From: Piliocolobus tephrosceles
Lineage: Eukaryota > Chordata > Mammalia > Primates > Cercopithecidae
Assembly: GCF_002776525.5 (NCBI RefSeq)
Contig: NC_045438.1
Location: forward strand, 161,200,616 to 161,264,615
Length of the DNA stretch: 64,000 nt
Reading direction: 5' to 3'
Part shown: piece after piece, positions 54,688 to 63,766 of the stretch
Position numbering within the stretch: position 1 is the stretch's first letter
How the letters are laid out: every line of letters starts with the position of its first letter
Translations under genes and position numbers: made by a program
The notes under the pieces: generated by a model
Seen by the model: the letters and a program-made list of their open reading frames with translations, nothing else
Told to the model about the DNA's origin: nothing
Databases searched by the model: none

Positions 54688-55000
54688 GTAAGGGTCCGGG
54701 AGGCCGCGACTGAGCGCGATCCCAATCGTCCCTTTGCTGGCAGGCCACCTTCTTCGGCCACCGCGCCCCCTCCCCTGCAGCCCCTCGCCGCGGGCGGCTC
54801 CCCGCCCCCGGCTTTCCATCACTTCACTCCGCAGTTTGTTTCACTATTTTAACGGAGGCGGGGGAGACACGGTGATGCCCCGGAATTGCGAGAGGGGCGC
54901 CTCGGAGGCGCTGGGGTTGGGGGGATGGGGGGCGTGGGGCTCGGGGTGCCTGGCCTGGCGCCGCCCCTCTGGGTCTCCGAGGCATCTGGGAGGTGGAGCC

Positions 55001-56580
55001 CCGCCCGAGCCGTTTCCTTTCCACGCGGTCCTCGCTCTGCATCCAGGTGGGGCGAGTGGATGATGGGGCAGAAGATTAAGGAGCAGGCGCTTCACCCCGC
55101 CCCTAGCTTCGAGCTGTTTCTCTCCCGGGGCCATCCTTCTTACTCGGCCTGCCGCCCTGAGCGTGTTCGCCGTCTAACAAACTCAACTCCGACTCGACTT
55201 TGGTCCCCTTCCCTTACCCACACCCCACAAAGGATGCTTCAGCGGGGAACTGCGTGGCCGCCAGGGGCTGAGGACGGCTCCTGCCGCTACTGTGTCCCCA
55301 CCCCGCGATGGAATGGCTGATGCTGTGTCATCCACGTCGCCCTCCAAGGCTTCAGAGAAGCCACACGCAGTATCTCTTTCTCTCAGAGGGCTCCTGTTTC
55401 AACTCTGAAAAGCAGGGGCCCTTCTCCGAGCCGCTCTCCATCTCTCCAGCTCCTGCCACCACGCTTCGCACTGCCTGCCTTGCCCCAAGTTATCACGGAG
55501 CCCAGAGAAACCAGGCCTGGGCTGTGCTTCCTCCATAAAGCAGCTGACATGTTTCCAACTGTTAATACTTCTGCTACCGAGATCCTGAAAGGGGTCTGTT
55601 CTCGGCCTTTGGAAACATCTTCAGAAAGATAAGGATGATTGTGGTTGTTGAAAATAAACACCCCCCCCCCCCCCCCCCCCTAGTTCTAAAGAAGAATGTC
55701 CAAAGAATACTACAGTAGAATTAAGCGTTTGGGTCTGGTTAGGCAAGACGATGTTATGCAGGCAGAAAGCTGGCTACTTTCTATTTACTATGGCCTTTGA
55801 CCCTGGCTCCACCACACCAGCTCCTCTGAGAAGGCTTGAACACCACGGAGAGTTGTAAGCCCAACTGTGAGCCTTTAATTTGAGTCCTTCCATTGACCTC
55901 TAGCTTTCAGGGCTGCAGACAGAAGTGTCTGACTCGGGATGGGTCCTGGCCAGAACAGAACTCTTTAGAACCAAGGAAAAGCAGCTGGACCATTGGGTCT
56001 GATATGAGATAAGTAGGCTAAACCACTGCCCAAAAAGGTGATTCAGCTGGCTGTTTCTCTGACTTTCATCAAAATTAAGTTTTCGGAACCTGTTATGTTT
56101 CCCAAGGTCTACTGTTTACTGAAGAAAACTCCATCCAGAGAAATTTTAGCAATTGCGTTTTTCTGAGCCTCCCTGAACCCCGCTGCCCCAAAAGGTATTA
56201 TCAAATGCCTTTTTGAAGACAGGCCAGTCGTGGAGGACACGGGCATGTCACTAGACAGGAATAATAGTTCACACAGCCACCATAGAATAGGTGTCTTGTG
56301 TTTCTAAGTTGTAATGTGTTCCAATGAGGGCGAGGGAAGGGCCCTGTGGGGAATGCTACTTTATTTACCCACTTTGCCTCTGATTCAGGTGCTAGCCTTT
56401 CCTGGTCTCCCCATTCAGGGATAAGTGTTGAATAGGAAAAATATCAAAATTGGAATTTTATGCATAATTTAGCAAATCTCCAATGCTATATGAATTTTCA
56501 TGACAAATTGCCACCTGTATAATGCCATCTAGAAAATAAATACTGGCAACAAAAAAGATTGAAAACAGTTTTACTACAAT
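55001..56580. other. Alu-free flank of the CpG island
   Basis: GC content falls away to the right. The plus frames at 55,063-55,320 and 55,308-55,538 have no domain features. Contains a run of 20 C. No gene is supported. Confidence 0.4.
55661..55680 (+). repeat. C20 homopolymer
   Basis: Twenty consecutive C after AAAATAAACA. Can form G-quadruplex (minus strand) or i-motif structures. The length is uncertain in most sequencing. Confidence 0.9.
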
Positions 56581-56890
56581 TTTTTTATTTTTTTTTATTT
56601 TATTTTTTTTGAGACAGAGCATCACTCTGTTGCCCGGGCTGGAGTGCAGTGGTGGGATCACGACTCACTGCAGCTTTGAATTCCTGGCCTCAAGTGATCC
56701 TCTACCCTTAGCCTCCCAAGTAGCTGCGACTACAGTGCATGTCACCACACCTAGTTAATTTTAAAAGTTTTAGTAGAGAGGAGGTCTTGCTATGTTGCCC
56801 AGGCTGGTCTCAGGCTCTAGGGCTCAAGTGATTCTCCCACCTCGGCCTCCCAGATTGCTGGGATTATAAGTGTAAGCCATTGTGCCCAGC
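56581..56890 (-). repeat. Alu, minus orientation (AluJ-like)
   Basis: T-rich head with interruptions (TTTTTTATTTTTTTTTATTT), GAGACAGAGCATCACTCTGT and TTCCTGGCCTCAAGTGATCC, ending TTGTGCCCAGCC. Diverged. Confidence 0.9.
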
Positions 56891-57002
56891 CTATTACAAG
56901 TTACACTTTAAAAATTGGAGTATCATGCTGGGCCCTGTGTTTCTCATTTCTAGCTAATTAATAAACATGGCCATCAAACCACCTGTTCAAGAGTCATGCT
57001 CT

Positions 57003-57630
57003 CTAAACCATCATGCGATGCCACTTCACACCCACTAGGATGCTTATAATAAAAAAAACAGACAATAAGTGTTGAAGAAAGTATGGAGAAACTGAAACCT
57101 TCATACATTGCTGGTGAGGATGTACAATGAAGCAGCCACTTTGAAAAATAGCTTGGTAGTTCCTCGAAATGTTAAACATAGAGTTGCCATATGACCCAGC
57201 AATTCTGCTCTTAGGTACATAAACAAGAAATGAAAACATATGTCCACACAAAAACTTGTACTCAAATATTCATAGCAGCACTATTCATAATAGCCAAAAA
57301 GTGGAAACAACTCAAATATTCATCAGTTGGTGGATGGATAAACAAAATGTGATATAGCCATACATAGACTGTTATTCCACCATCAAAAGTAATAAAGTAC
57401 TGATGTACAATACAACATGGATGAATCTTGAAAACATCATTCTAAATGAAAGAAGTCAGATCCAAAAGGACAAATAACGGATGATTCCGTTTATATGAAA
57501 TGTTCAGAATAGGCAAATTGATAGAGAGAGAAAGTAGATTAATGGTTGCCTAGAACTGAGGGCCAGGGAGAAGTGGGGATGGACTGCTAACATGTGGGGT
57601 TTCTTTTTGGGATGCTAAAAATGTAATAGG
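57003..57630 (+). repeat. L1 LINE 3' end of ORF2 and 3'UTR (first segment)
   Basis: ATGCGATGCCACTTCACACC, GCTGGTGAGGATGTACAATG, TTGCCATATGACCCAGCAAT, ATAGCAGCACTATTCATAAT, AACATGGATGAATCTTGAAA and GGTTGCCTAGAACTGAGGGC are the classic order of the end of L1 ORF2 and its 3'UTR. Stop codons and indels make it non-functional. It resumes at 58,487. Confidence 0.92.
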
Positions 57631-57765
57631 CCAGACTACCCCTCTCCCCCCTCCTCCCTCCTCTTTCCACCTCTCCTCTTCCCCTTTCCCCTCTCCCGCT
57701 CTCTCACTCCCTCTCACTCTGCCATATAAGAAGCATCTTGCTTCCCCTTCACAAAACAACAACAA
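57631..57765 (+). repeat. MaLR-type LTR fragment (pyrimidine-rich)
   Basis: CTCTCCCGCTCTCTCACTCC, then CTGCCATATAAGAAGCATCT and TGCTTCCCCTTCAC resemble the middle of THE1/MST/MLT LTRs (CTGCCATGTAAGATGTGCCT). The TCCC-rich lead is a simple-sequence expansion. Family uncertain. Confidence 0.5.
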
Positions 57766-57772
57766 CAGCGTA

Positions 57773-58061
57773 CACCAGGCAAGGTGGCTCCTGCCTGTAA
57801 TCCCAGCATTTTGGGAGGTCAAGGCAGAGGATCGTTTGAGTCCAGGGATTTGAGACCAGCCTGGCCAACATGGTGAAACCCCATCTCTACTAAAAATAGA
57901 AAAAATTAGCCTGGCGTGGTGGCAGGTGCCTGTAATCCCAGCTACTTGGGAGCCTGAGGCAGGAGAATCGCTTGAACCCAGGAGGCAGAGGTTGCAGTGA
58001 GCTGAGATGGCGCCATTGCACTCCAGCGAGACTCCAAAACACAAAAAACAAACAAACAAAA
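57773..58061 (+). repeat. Alu (AluS-like)
   Basis: CCAGGCAAGGTGGCTCCTGC to GCACTCCAGCGAGACTCC, with a deletion of CCTGGGCGACAGAG, and a CAAAAAACAAACAAACAAA tail. Confidence 0.9.
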
Positions 58062-58286
58062 ACCATCCTGGCCAACATGGTGAAACCTCGTCTCTACTAA
58101 AATACAAAAAAAATTAGCCGAGTGTAGTGGTGCGTCCCTGTAGTCCCAGATACTCGGGAGGGTGAGGCAGAGGAATCCCTTGAACCCAGGAGGCGGAGGC
58201 GGAGACAGCAGTGAACCAGGATGGCGCCACTGCACTCCATCCTGGCGACAGAGCAAGACACTGTCTCAAGGGAAAAAAAAAAAAAA
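58062..58286 (+). repeat. 5'-truncated Alu
   Basis: Starts at ACCATCCTGGCCAACATGGT and ends GACACTGTCTCAAGGG with A13. It joins the tail of the previous Alu. Confidence 0.88.
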
Positions 58287-58470
58287 TGTAAAACTTAGCC
58301 AGACATCAGACATGGTGGCATATGCTTATAGTCCCAGCTACTTGGGAGTCTGAGGCAGGAGAATCACTTGAGCCTGGTAGGTCAAGGGTGCAGAGAGCTA
58401 TGCTTGTGCCACTGCATTCCAGACTGGGTGACAGTGTGAGACCCTGTCTCAAAAAATTAAAATTAATTAA
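58287..58470 (+). repeat. 5'-truncated older Alu
   Basis: AAACTTAGCCAGACATCAGA, then GTGGCATATGCTTATAGTCC and GAGACCCTGTCTCAAAAAAT. More diverged than its neighbours. Confidence 0.85.
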
Positions 58471-58486
58471 AATTAAAATGTTTTAA

Positions 58487-58592
58487 AATTGATTGTGGTT
58501 AGGGTGCACAACTCTAAATATACTAAAATTCCATTGAATTGTACATTTTAAATGGGTGAATTCTATGGTATGTGAGTTATATCCTAATAAAG
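58487..58592 (+). repeat. L1 LINE 3'UTR end (second segment)
   Basis: TTGTGGTTAGGGTGCACAAC, CTAAAATTCCATTGAATTGT, ACATTTTAAATGGGTGAATT and TATGTGAGTTATATCC end the L1 that broke off at about 57,630. Confidence 0.85.
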
Positions 58593-58887
58593 CTGAGCTG
58601 TATAGACATATATGGAATTGTGCTAGGTTCTGTAGTGGAGAACTGATACAAAAATGGGTAATTTATAATCTGTGCCTTAAAAGAGCTTGCAATCTAATCT
58701 CTGCATCCTCATGATATAATCATGAAATGCAAAACAACATATAATAAAAAACATCAAATACATACAAAATTAAGTTCAGAGCAAAGATCACTTTTTTTGA
58801 GACATAGTCTAACATATAGTAACAAAAAAAATTAAATACATACAAAATCTAGGAGTTCAGAGCAAAGAGATCACTTCTTTCTTTCTT

Positions 58888-59103
58888 TTTTTTTTTTTTT
58901 TTTTTTGAGACAGAGTCTCGCTCTGTTGCCCAGGCTAGAGTGCAATGGCGAGATCTCGGCTCACTGCAACCTCTGCCTTCTGGGTTCAAGCTATTCTACC
59001 GCCTCAGCCTCCTGCGTAGCTTGGATTACAGGCACCCATCATCATGCCCAGCTAAGTTTTATATTTTTGTAGAGATGGGGTTTCACCATGTTGGCCAGGC
59101 TGA
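58888..59103 (-). repeat. Alu, minus orientation, truncated
   Basis: T19 head, GAGACAGAGTCTCGCTCTGT, and stops inside GTTTCACCATGTTGGCCAGG CTGAC, where the next Alu begins. The remaining left-arm third is absent. Confidence 0.9.
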
Positions 59104-59399
59104 CCTTTTTTGTTGTTGTTGTTGTTGTTTGTTTTTTTGGTTTTGCTCTTTTTACCCAGGCTGGAGTGCAATGGTGTGATGTCGGCTCACCGCAACCTCT
59201 ACCTTTCGGGTTCAATCGATTCTCCTGTCTCAGCCTTCTGAGTAGCTGGGATTACAGGCATGCGCCACCACGCCCAGCTAATTTTGTATTTTTAGTAGAG
59301 ATGGGGTTTCTCCATGTTGGTCAGGCTGGGTCTTGAACTCCTGCCCACCTCAGCTTCCCAAAGTGCTGGGATTACAGTTGTGAGTCACCGTGCCCAGCC
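59104..59399 (-). repeat. Alu, minus orientation, with (TTG)n tail
   Basis: The head is TTTTTTGTTGTTGTTGTTGT, a (CAA)n-type tail variant on the opposite strand. It ends CACCGTGCCCAGCC. Confidence 0.92.
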
Positions 59400-60420
59400 A
59401 AGATCCATTCTAAGAAGAGTGATCAGGGAAAGTTTCATGGAAGAGAAAGTAATGGATTTGGGCCCTGGAGAATGACTAGAAATTCAGTAGATGAAGAAGA
59501 TGAAGATTGGGAATTAAAAACAGCAGCAGATGCAAGAGCACAGTTGTAACAAATGACGGGTCCCACTCAGAGACCAGTAAGGATTATAGCTTGGCTGAAT
59601 ATAACATTTACAGGAATGTACTATAGGTGATGAGACTAAAAGATAAATAAGCTGAGCCTGTCCCACGAAGAATTCTGAATATTGGCCGTGGAAAAGCCTG
59701 GGTACCAAGGGCCTGAACTAGGGTGAAGGTAGAGGAGGTCAAGAAGCACTTCAGAGGAAGAACTCACAGAGAAGAAACTGGTAGACCAGTAATGGAGAGG
59801 GAACAAGGGATGAGGGGTGAGGTGCAGAAGTCAGGGCCAAGATGATGTCTGGGTCTTAGCTAGGTAGGTGACAGAAGAACAAAAATGAGAAAGTCAGGGA
59901 GAAGGGGAGCCCATTTGAGGTGGAAGGTGACAGAGTAGGTGATATTGAGCCTGGAGGTAGAAATAAATGGAAAACAGAGCTAAGCTGTGGAAGAGGATCA
60001 TGAAGAAAAAAGGTGTGGATGCCGGAGAAGGCCACTTGGATGAGGTCTCACAGCTGTGTAGGTGTCCCCAGGCAGAGAGGAGGGGGCAGGGCACTCCAGC
60101 CAGAGTGGGCAGGGAGTTGCAAGCACAAGGGCACAGAGGCGTAAAACAAGGTCAGTTTCCTGAACTGCAAATGCCACCCTCTGGAGCTGAAGCAGCGGAG
60201 GGAGGAGGGGAGGCAGCCAGAGATGGGGCTGCAGGAGTAGCCAGTGGGCCAGATCGCCAAGAGCGCTGTGCACAGCGGACTTGGACGTTATCCAGCGGTG
60301 AGGCCGTGAAAGGGCTCATGGAGGAGGGCACCGTGGAGGATGGTCTGGAGGATGGCAGGATGAGGCAGGAGGGGGAGTTAGGAATTAATAGTAATAGAAG
60401 AATTTAGTTAAGCAAGAATA
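59400..60420 (-). repeat. L2 LINE, antisense (one or two overlapping fragments)
   Basis: Plus-strand words run in the antisense L2 order twice: GTGATCAGGGAAAGTTTCAT .. ATTCTGAATATTGGCCGTGG, then AAGGGCACAGAGGCGTAAAA .. AGTAGCCAGTGGGCCAGATC .. CGGACTTGGACGTTATCCAG .. GAGGCCGTGAAAGGGCTCAT. The plus open frame at 59,967-60,407 (146 codons) lies within this and is read from the wrong strand of a LINE, so I do not call it a gene. Confidence 0.65.
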
Positions 60421-60430
60421 AGGACCTAGG

Positions 60431-60478
60431 GAGGCACTGGCTGTAGGGGTGGAGGAGGCACTGGCTGTAGGGGTGGAG
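60431..60478 (+). repeat. Perfect 24-bp tandem duplication
   Basis: GAGGCACTGGCTGTAGGGGT.. (unit 60,431-60,454) is repeated without any mismatch at 60,455-60,478. Confidence 0.97.
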
Positions 60479-61079
60479 AGGAATGGATTCATCTGGGACA
60501 TAATTAGGCCATAGAATCAACAGAACTTGACCCAACTGAATTATGAGAGAAAAGGAAACAATCCGTCTGGAGCACTGACCAAGGTGTGTGATAACAAAAG
60601 AAGTGAAGCTGCCGCAGCAGTGAGCGTGACCCATGGCAGTGCAGGAAGGACCAGAGACAGGAGATGTCAAGGGGACAGGTCTGCAAGGCTTGGTGCCCGT
60701 TGGTTGTGGAGTGAGAAGTCGTGGGGTTAAGAAGGCCGATTCTCTGGGCTTGGCCTTGGATAACTGGATGGAGGGTGGCTCCATTCTCCAGTGGCATGAG
60801 TCGTGGAGGAGGCTGCGAGTTGGGGAATTGGAGAGAAGGGAAACTCAGGAGGGAGACCTAAAGACACATCTAGGTAAAGAGACTATGGACAATGAAAGGC
60901 TAGGGCAGGACCCAGGGAAATGCCTGCAATTCAGTGGAAAAAGAAGAGGGAGTGATAAGAGCGCCTTCTCTTTTGCCTCTAACGAAGCAGAACAGCTAAG
61001 GGAAAAGGCGGCCCACAGTGTGAACCACAGAAATCACACAGAATGTGGGACGATAGACATTGGAGACTTGGAGGGGTGA
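60479..61079. other. Unassigned sequence, possibly decayed antisense LINE
   Basis: Purine-rich like the L2 to its left, but I cannot align specific landmarks. The plus frame at 60,633-61,079 (148 codons) has ordinary composition and no recognised domain. It runs directly into an L1 terminus, which argues against a gene. Confidence 0.35.
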
Positions 61080-61235
61080 GAGGGTGGCAGGGGGAGGAGA
61101 TGAGAAGGTACTTAATGGTACAATGTACATCATGCGGGTGACGGTTACACTAAAAGGCCACACTTCACCACTGTGCAATATATCCATGTACCAAAACTGC
61201 ACCTCTACCCCTTAAACGTATGCAAAAAGCAAACA
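61080..61235 (+). repeat. L1 LINE 3' terminus fragment
   Basis: GGTGGCAGGGGGAGGAGATG, ATCATGCGGGTGACGGTTAC, TGTGCAATATATCCATGTAC and CAAAACTGCACCTCTACCCC, then CTTAAACGTATGCAAAAAGC: the end of the L1 3'UTR of mid-age families. Confidence 0.75.
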
Positions 61236-61437
61236 AACAGAGAAACCAAGGCAAGTGGCAGAAACAAAGGCTGAGAGCTGAGAAAGTGAGTTCATGTGAG
61301 TATGGCAGGCAGGGGCCAGAAAGCAAGGGGTTAAACAGTGAGTAGAAGAAGAGGAAGTGAAGGCCCTGTGCTCTGGCATAAACTTAGGTGAGAAAGGAAG
61401 GGAAAGAAAGAAAAATAACAATAGCAGCGACCATTAG

Positions 61438-61662
61438 CAGTTAGCATTTATTGAAGGACTGACTCTGCCCAGGCCCTGCTCCAGGGTCGTCTCATAGTCT
61501 GGCTCTGTGCCCTCCACCCTCACTCAGGTGGGTGCCATTACCATCCCCATTTTGCAGCTGATGAAACTGAAGCAGAGAGGTTCCTCAACTGCCCAACATC
61601 TCCCAGCTGGGAAGGGGTAGCACTGAGATGCAAACCAGGCAGCCTGCCCCTGAAGCCCACAC
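61438..61662 (-). repeat. MIR SINE, antisense
   Basis: GCATTTATTGAAGGACTGAC, TACCATCCCCATTTTGCAGC, TGATGAAACTGAAGCAGAGA, CATCTCCCAGCTGGGAAGGG and TGAGATGCAAACCAGGCAGC give a near-full MIR in minus orientation. Confidence 0.82.
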
Positions 61663-61740
61663 TTTTTTATTGTTGCTGTCATGGTTGCTGTTGTTAGCCT
61701 ATTAAGAATCAAATAGTTTACTAATTTAAAAAATACCTAC

Positions 61741-61921
61741 TACAAAAATTAGCTGGGCATGGTGGCATGTGTCTGTAATCCCAGCGACTCAGAAGGCTGA
61801 GGCAGGAGAATTGCTTGAACCTGGGAGGTGGAGGTTGCAGTGGGCCAAGATTGCGCCATTGCACTCCAACCTGGGCGACAGAGCAGGACTCCATCTCAAA
61901 AAAAAAAAAAAAAAAAAAAAA
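61741..61921 (+). repeat. 5'-truncated Alu
   Basis: ACAAAAATTAGCTGGGCATG to GACTCCATCTC plus about 24 A. The right arm and linker only. Confidence 0.92.
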
Positions 61922-62251
61922 CCCTACGTAACTGTCTTGACTAATCTAAATGAAACCCTCTTGATTGCAGTTTTGCAAAAGGGCCGTTGTTGTCTGTGCA
62001 GTTGTTTTATAAGGGTTTAATTAGAAGGCTAAGTGAGTGCACATTTTTAAGTATTGCTAATTTGGTTTATAATCACCCCTCCCTCACATGAACATAAGGT
62101 ACAAATTTCTTTCTGTTCTCCAAGTATTACGTTCCATATGTGCAGAATAAATTCTGAAGCTGTCGCTGGGTATTTTGTAGATTCCAACATGCCTAGCATA
62201 GCAAGGCTAAAGATGAACTAGCACAGTAGGGTCCACATTTTCAGTGTCTAC
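61922..62251. other. Unassigned sequence
   Basis: No gene or repeat recognised. Confidence 0.35.
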
Positions 62252-62472
62252 ACCAGTGGTTCTCAACCAGGTGATTCTGACCTCTAGGGTATGTCTGGCA
62301 ATGTCTGGAGACATGTTTTGGCTGTCACAAGCTGGGGGAAATGTGCAAATGGCATTTAGTGAGTAGAGGTCAGAGATGCTGCTGAACATACTACACTGCA
62401 CAGGGAAAGCCCTCCACAGCAAATCATTATCTGGTTGCAAAGGTTAATAGTGTCGGGGTTGAGAAGCCCTGC
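62252..62472 (+). repeat. MER5A (hAT-Charlie DNA transposon fossil)
   Basis: CAGTGGTTCTCAACCAGGTG, GGCAATGTCTGGAGACATGT, AGGTCAGAGATGCTGCTGAA, AGTGTCGGGGTTGAGAAGCC. Nearly full length, with recognisable terminal inverted repeats. Confidence 0.9.
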
Positions 62473-62500
62473 TCCACAGTGCCTTGGAAATGATCTCTAG

Positions 62501-62640
62501 GAGCTGGGTGTGGTGGTGCACACCTATAATCCCAGCTGCTTAGGAAGCTGAGGCAGAAGGATCTCTGAGCCCAGGAGTTTAAGACCAGCCTGGGCAACAA
62601 CATAGCAAGACCCCATCTCTTAAAAAAATATTAATTAAAA
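62501..62640 (+). repeat. Alu left monomer (FLAM-like)
   Basis: GAGCTGGGTGTGGTGGTGCA to CAAGACCCCATCTCTTAAAA, ATATTAATTAAAA tail. Left arm only. Confidence 0.82.
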
Positions 62641-63654
62641 AAATTATCCCTATGAGTATCAGAATGTGGAGAAGGGGTTTTAGAAGGGTTAAACCACCCA
62701 GACAATTTATGTCCACAGGAAAGGAATGCAGACCCAGAGAGGGAGCATATAGAGATGTATGAAATAATGTTGGAAGGGAGGTGAGAGAGGGTCTGTGGCA
62801 CAGGAGGAAAGGCAGAGATCAACCTAGGAAGGAAAAGAGAGATACTTCATCTTCCAAGATGAGAGAGAAGGGGGAAAGAATAGCAGGAACACACTGAGAA
62901 ATATTAGTGGGAACAGGCAAGTTGTGGGAGCTGGTATCTGCTGGCCTTGACTGTGTAAGGCAGCATTGAGGACAGTAGGGGTGGGGCCCAGGGCTGAGGG
63001 TAAGGAGAGAAGAAGGCAGGAACTGGCGGTGGAAGACCAGCTGTTTCAGCTTCCTTTCAATGCTATGGGCACCCCAGAGGGGAGGAAACTTACAGTGGGA
63101 ATGATGACTGGCAGCTGGAAATTCAGATAGCAAGGCAGACACAAAAGTGTCCAGAAGAGCCACAGAAGATGTCCAGAGGTTTCTGGATGTGATTGGGTGC
63201 CAAAGTGGGCATGCCCAGGTCCAAATGGAGCCAGGAGGATAAGGCGGGGAGGGGCTGAGACCTTGAGAATGGGGAGTGGTCGAGGGGCCTGAAGATGTGG
63301 AAGGAGGCAGACTTAGTGGCTGGAGGGGTGGCAGGGGGGTAAAGCAGGTGCAGGGAAAGCAGGAGGGGTGAGTGTGGGAGACACAGGGTCAGAGCCCTTG
63401 AAGGGCAGACCCCAATGACTCTAAGATGGAGCAGAAATCCCAATCACTGGGCTGAGGAGGTTGCGCAGATATGAAGCCAGAATAGACTTGGTCCTTGACA
63501 GAGATGGTCCTGTCTCTGAAAATGAGGAAGCGGAGGGAGTGAGAGGAAAAGTGTGGAGCAGCCACTTAGGCTTTTGTGAAGGAAGTGTGTCTTAGAGATC
63601 AGAAGAGGGGAAGAGGCAGGTAGTCAACAGATGACCCCAGCTTTACCGTAGGTG
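62641..63654. other. Unassigned purine-rich sequence
   Basis: Long AGG/GGA-rich stretch without an identified family. The antisense pyrimidine-rich frames at 62,819-63,443 have no domain features. It may be an eroded LINE or LTR internal region. Confidence 0.35.
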
Positions 63655-63742
63655 TGATGGGCTGAAGTGTCCCCCAAAACCCGTATGTTGAACTTCTAAA
63701 CCCCAGGACCTCAGAAAGTGTCTATATTTAGTGAGAGGGCCT
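63655..63742 (+). repeat. MaLR-type LTR, start fragment
   Basis: TGATGGGCTGAAGTGTCCCC, CAAAACCCGTATGTTGAACT and CCAGGACCTCAGAAAGTGTC match the 5' end of MLT/MST-like LTRs, then the match stops at a simple repeat and an Alu. Confidence 0.65.
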
Positions 63743-63745
63743 TTA

Positions 63746-63766
63746 TTGATTGATTGATTGATTGAT
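63746..63766 (+). repeat. (TTGA)5 tetranucleotide repeat
   Basis: TTGATTGATTGATTGATTGAT at the head of the terminal antisense Alu, replacing the usual poly-T: a tail-derived microsatellite. Confidence 0.95.

Larger units (their letters stand above)
52545..55000. promoter_or_regulatory. Main CpG island, probable gene 5' end
   Basis: About 2.5 kb of strongly GC- and CpG-rich DNA, with no interspersed repeat, in an otherwise CpG-poor window. It has CCGCCC/GGGCGG words throughout, a (CGG)n tract, an E-box, ETS- and YY1-like motifs and several donor-like sites on both strands. The large frames in it (for example 53,673-54,761 minus, 362 codons) result from the lack of stops in GC-rich DNA: their proteins are low-complexity R/P/G/A and overlap in all frames. 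I read the island as one or more TATA-less promoters with alternative first exons, mainly leftward. The gene is not identified. Confidence 0.85.

Noticed and set aside
53673..54761. 362-codon open frame on the minus strand in the CpG island
   Set aside because: The frame is open because stop codons are rare in GC-rich DNA. The protein is low-complexity R/P/G/A, other frames are open in parallel, and it spans the candidate splice donor at 54,106.
57550..58107. 185-codon minus frame
   Set aside because: It is antisense Alu translation (the SPGWSQIPGLK-type pattern) fused to an LTR-like simple sequence.
59967..60407. 146-codon plus frame
   Set aside because: It lies in an antisense L2 LINE and is on the non-coding strand of that element.
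60633..61079. 148-codon plus frame
   Set aside because: No domain, no splice or promoter context, and it ends at an L1 3' terminus. The length is within chance for purine-rich DNA.
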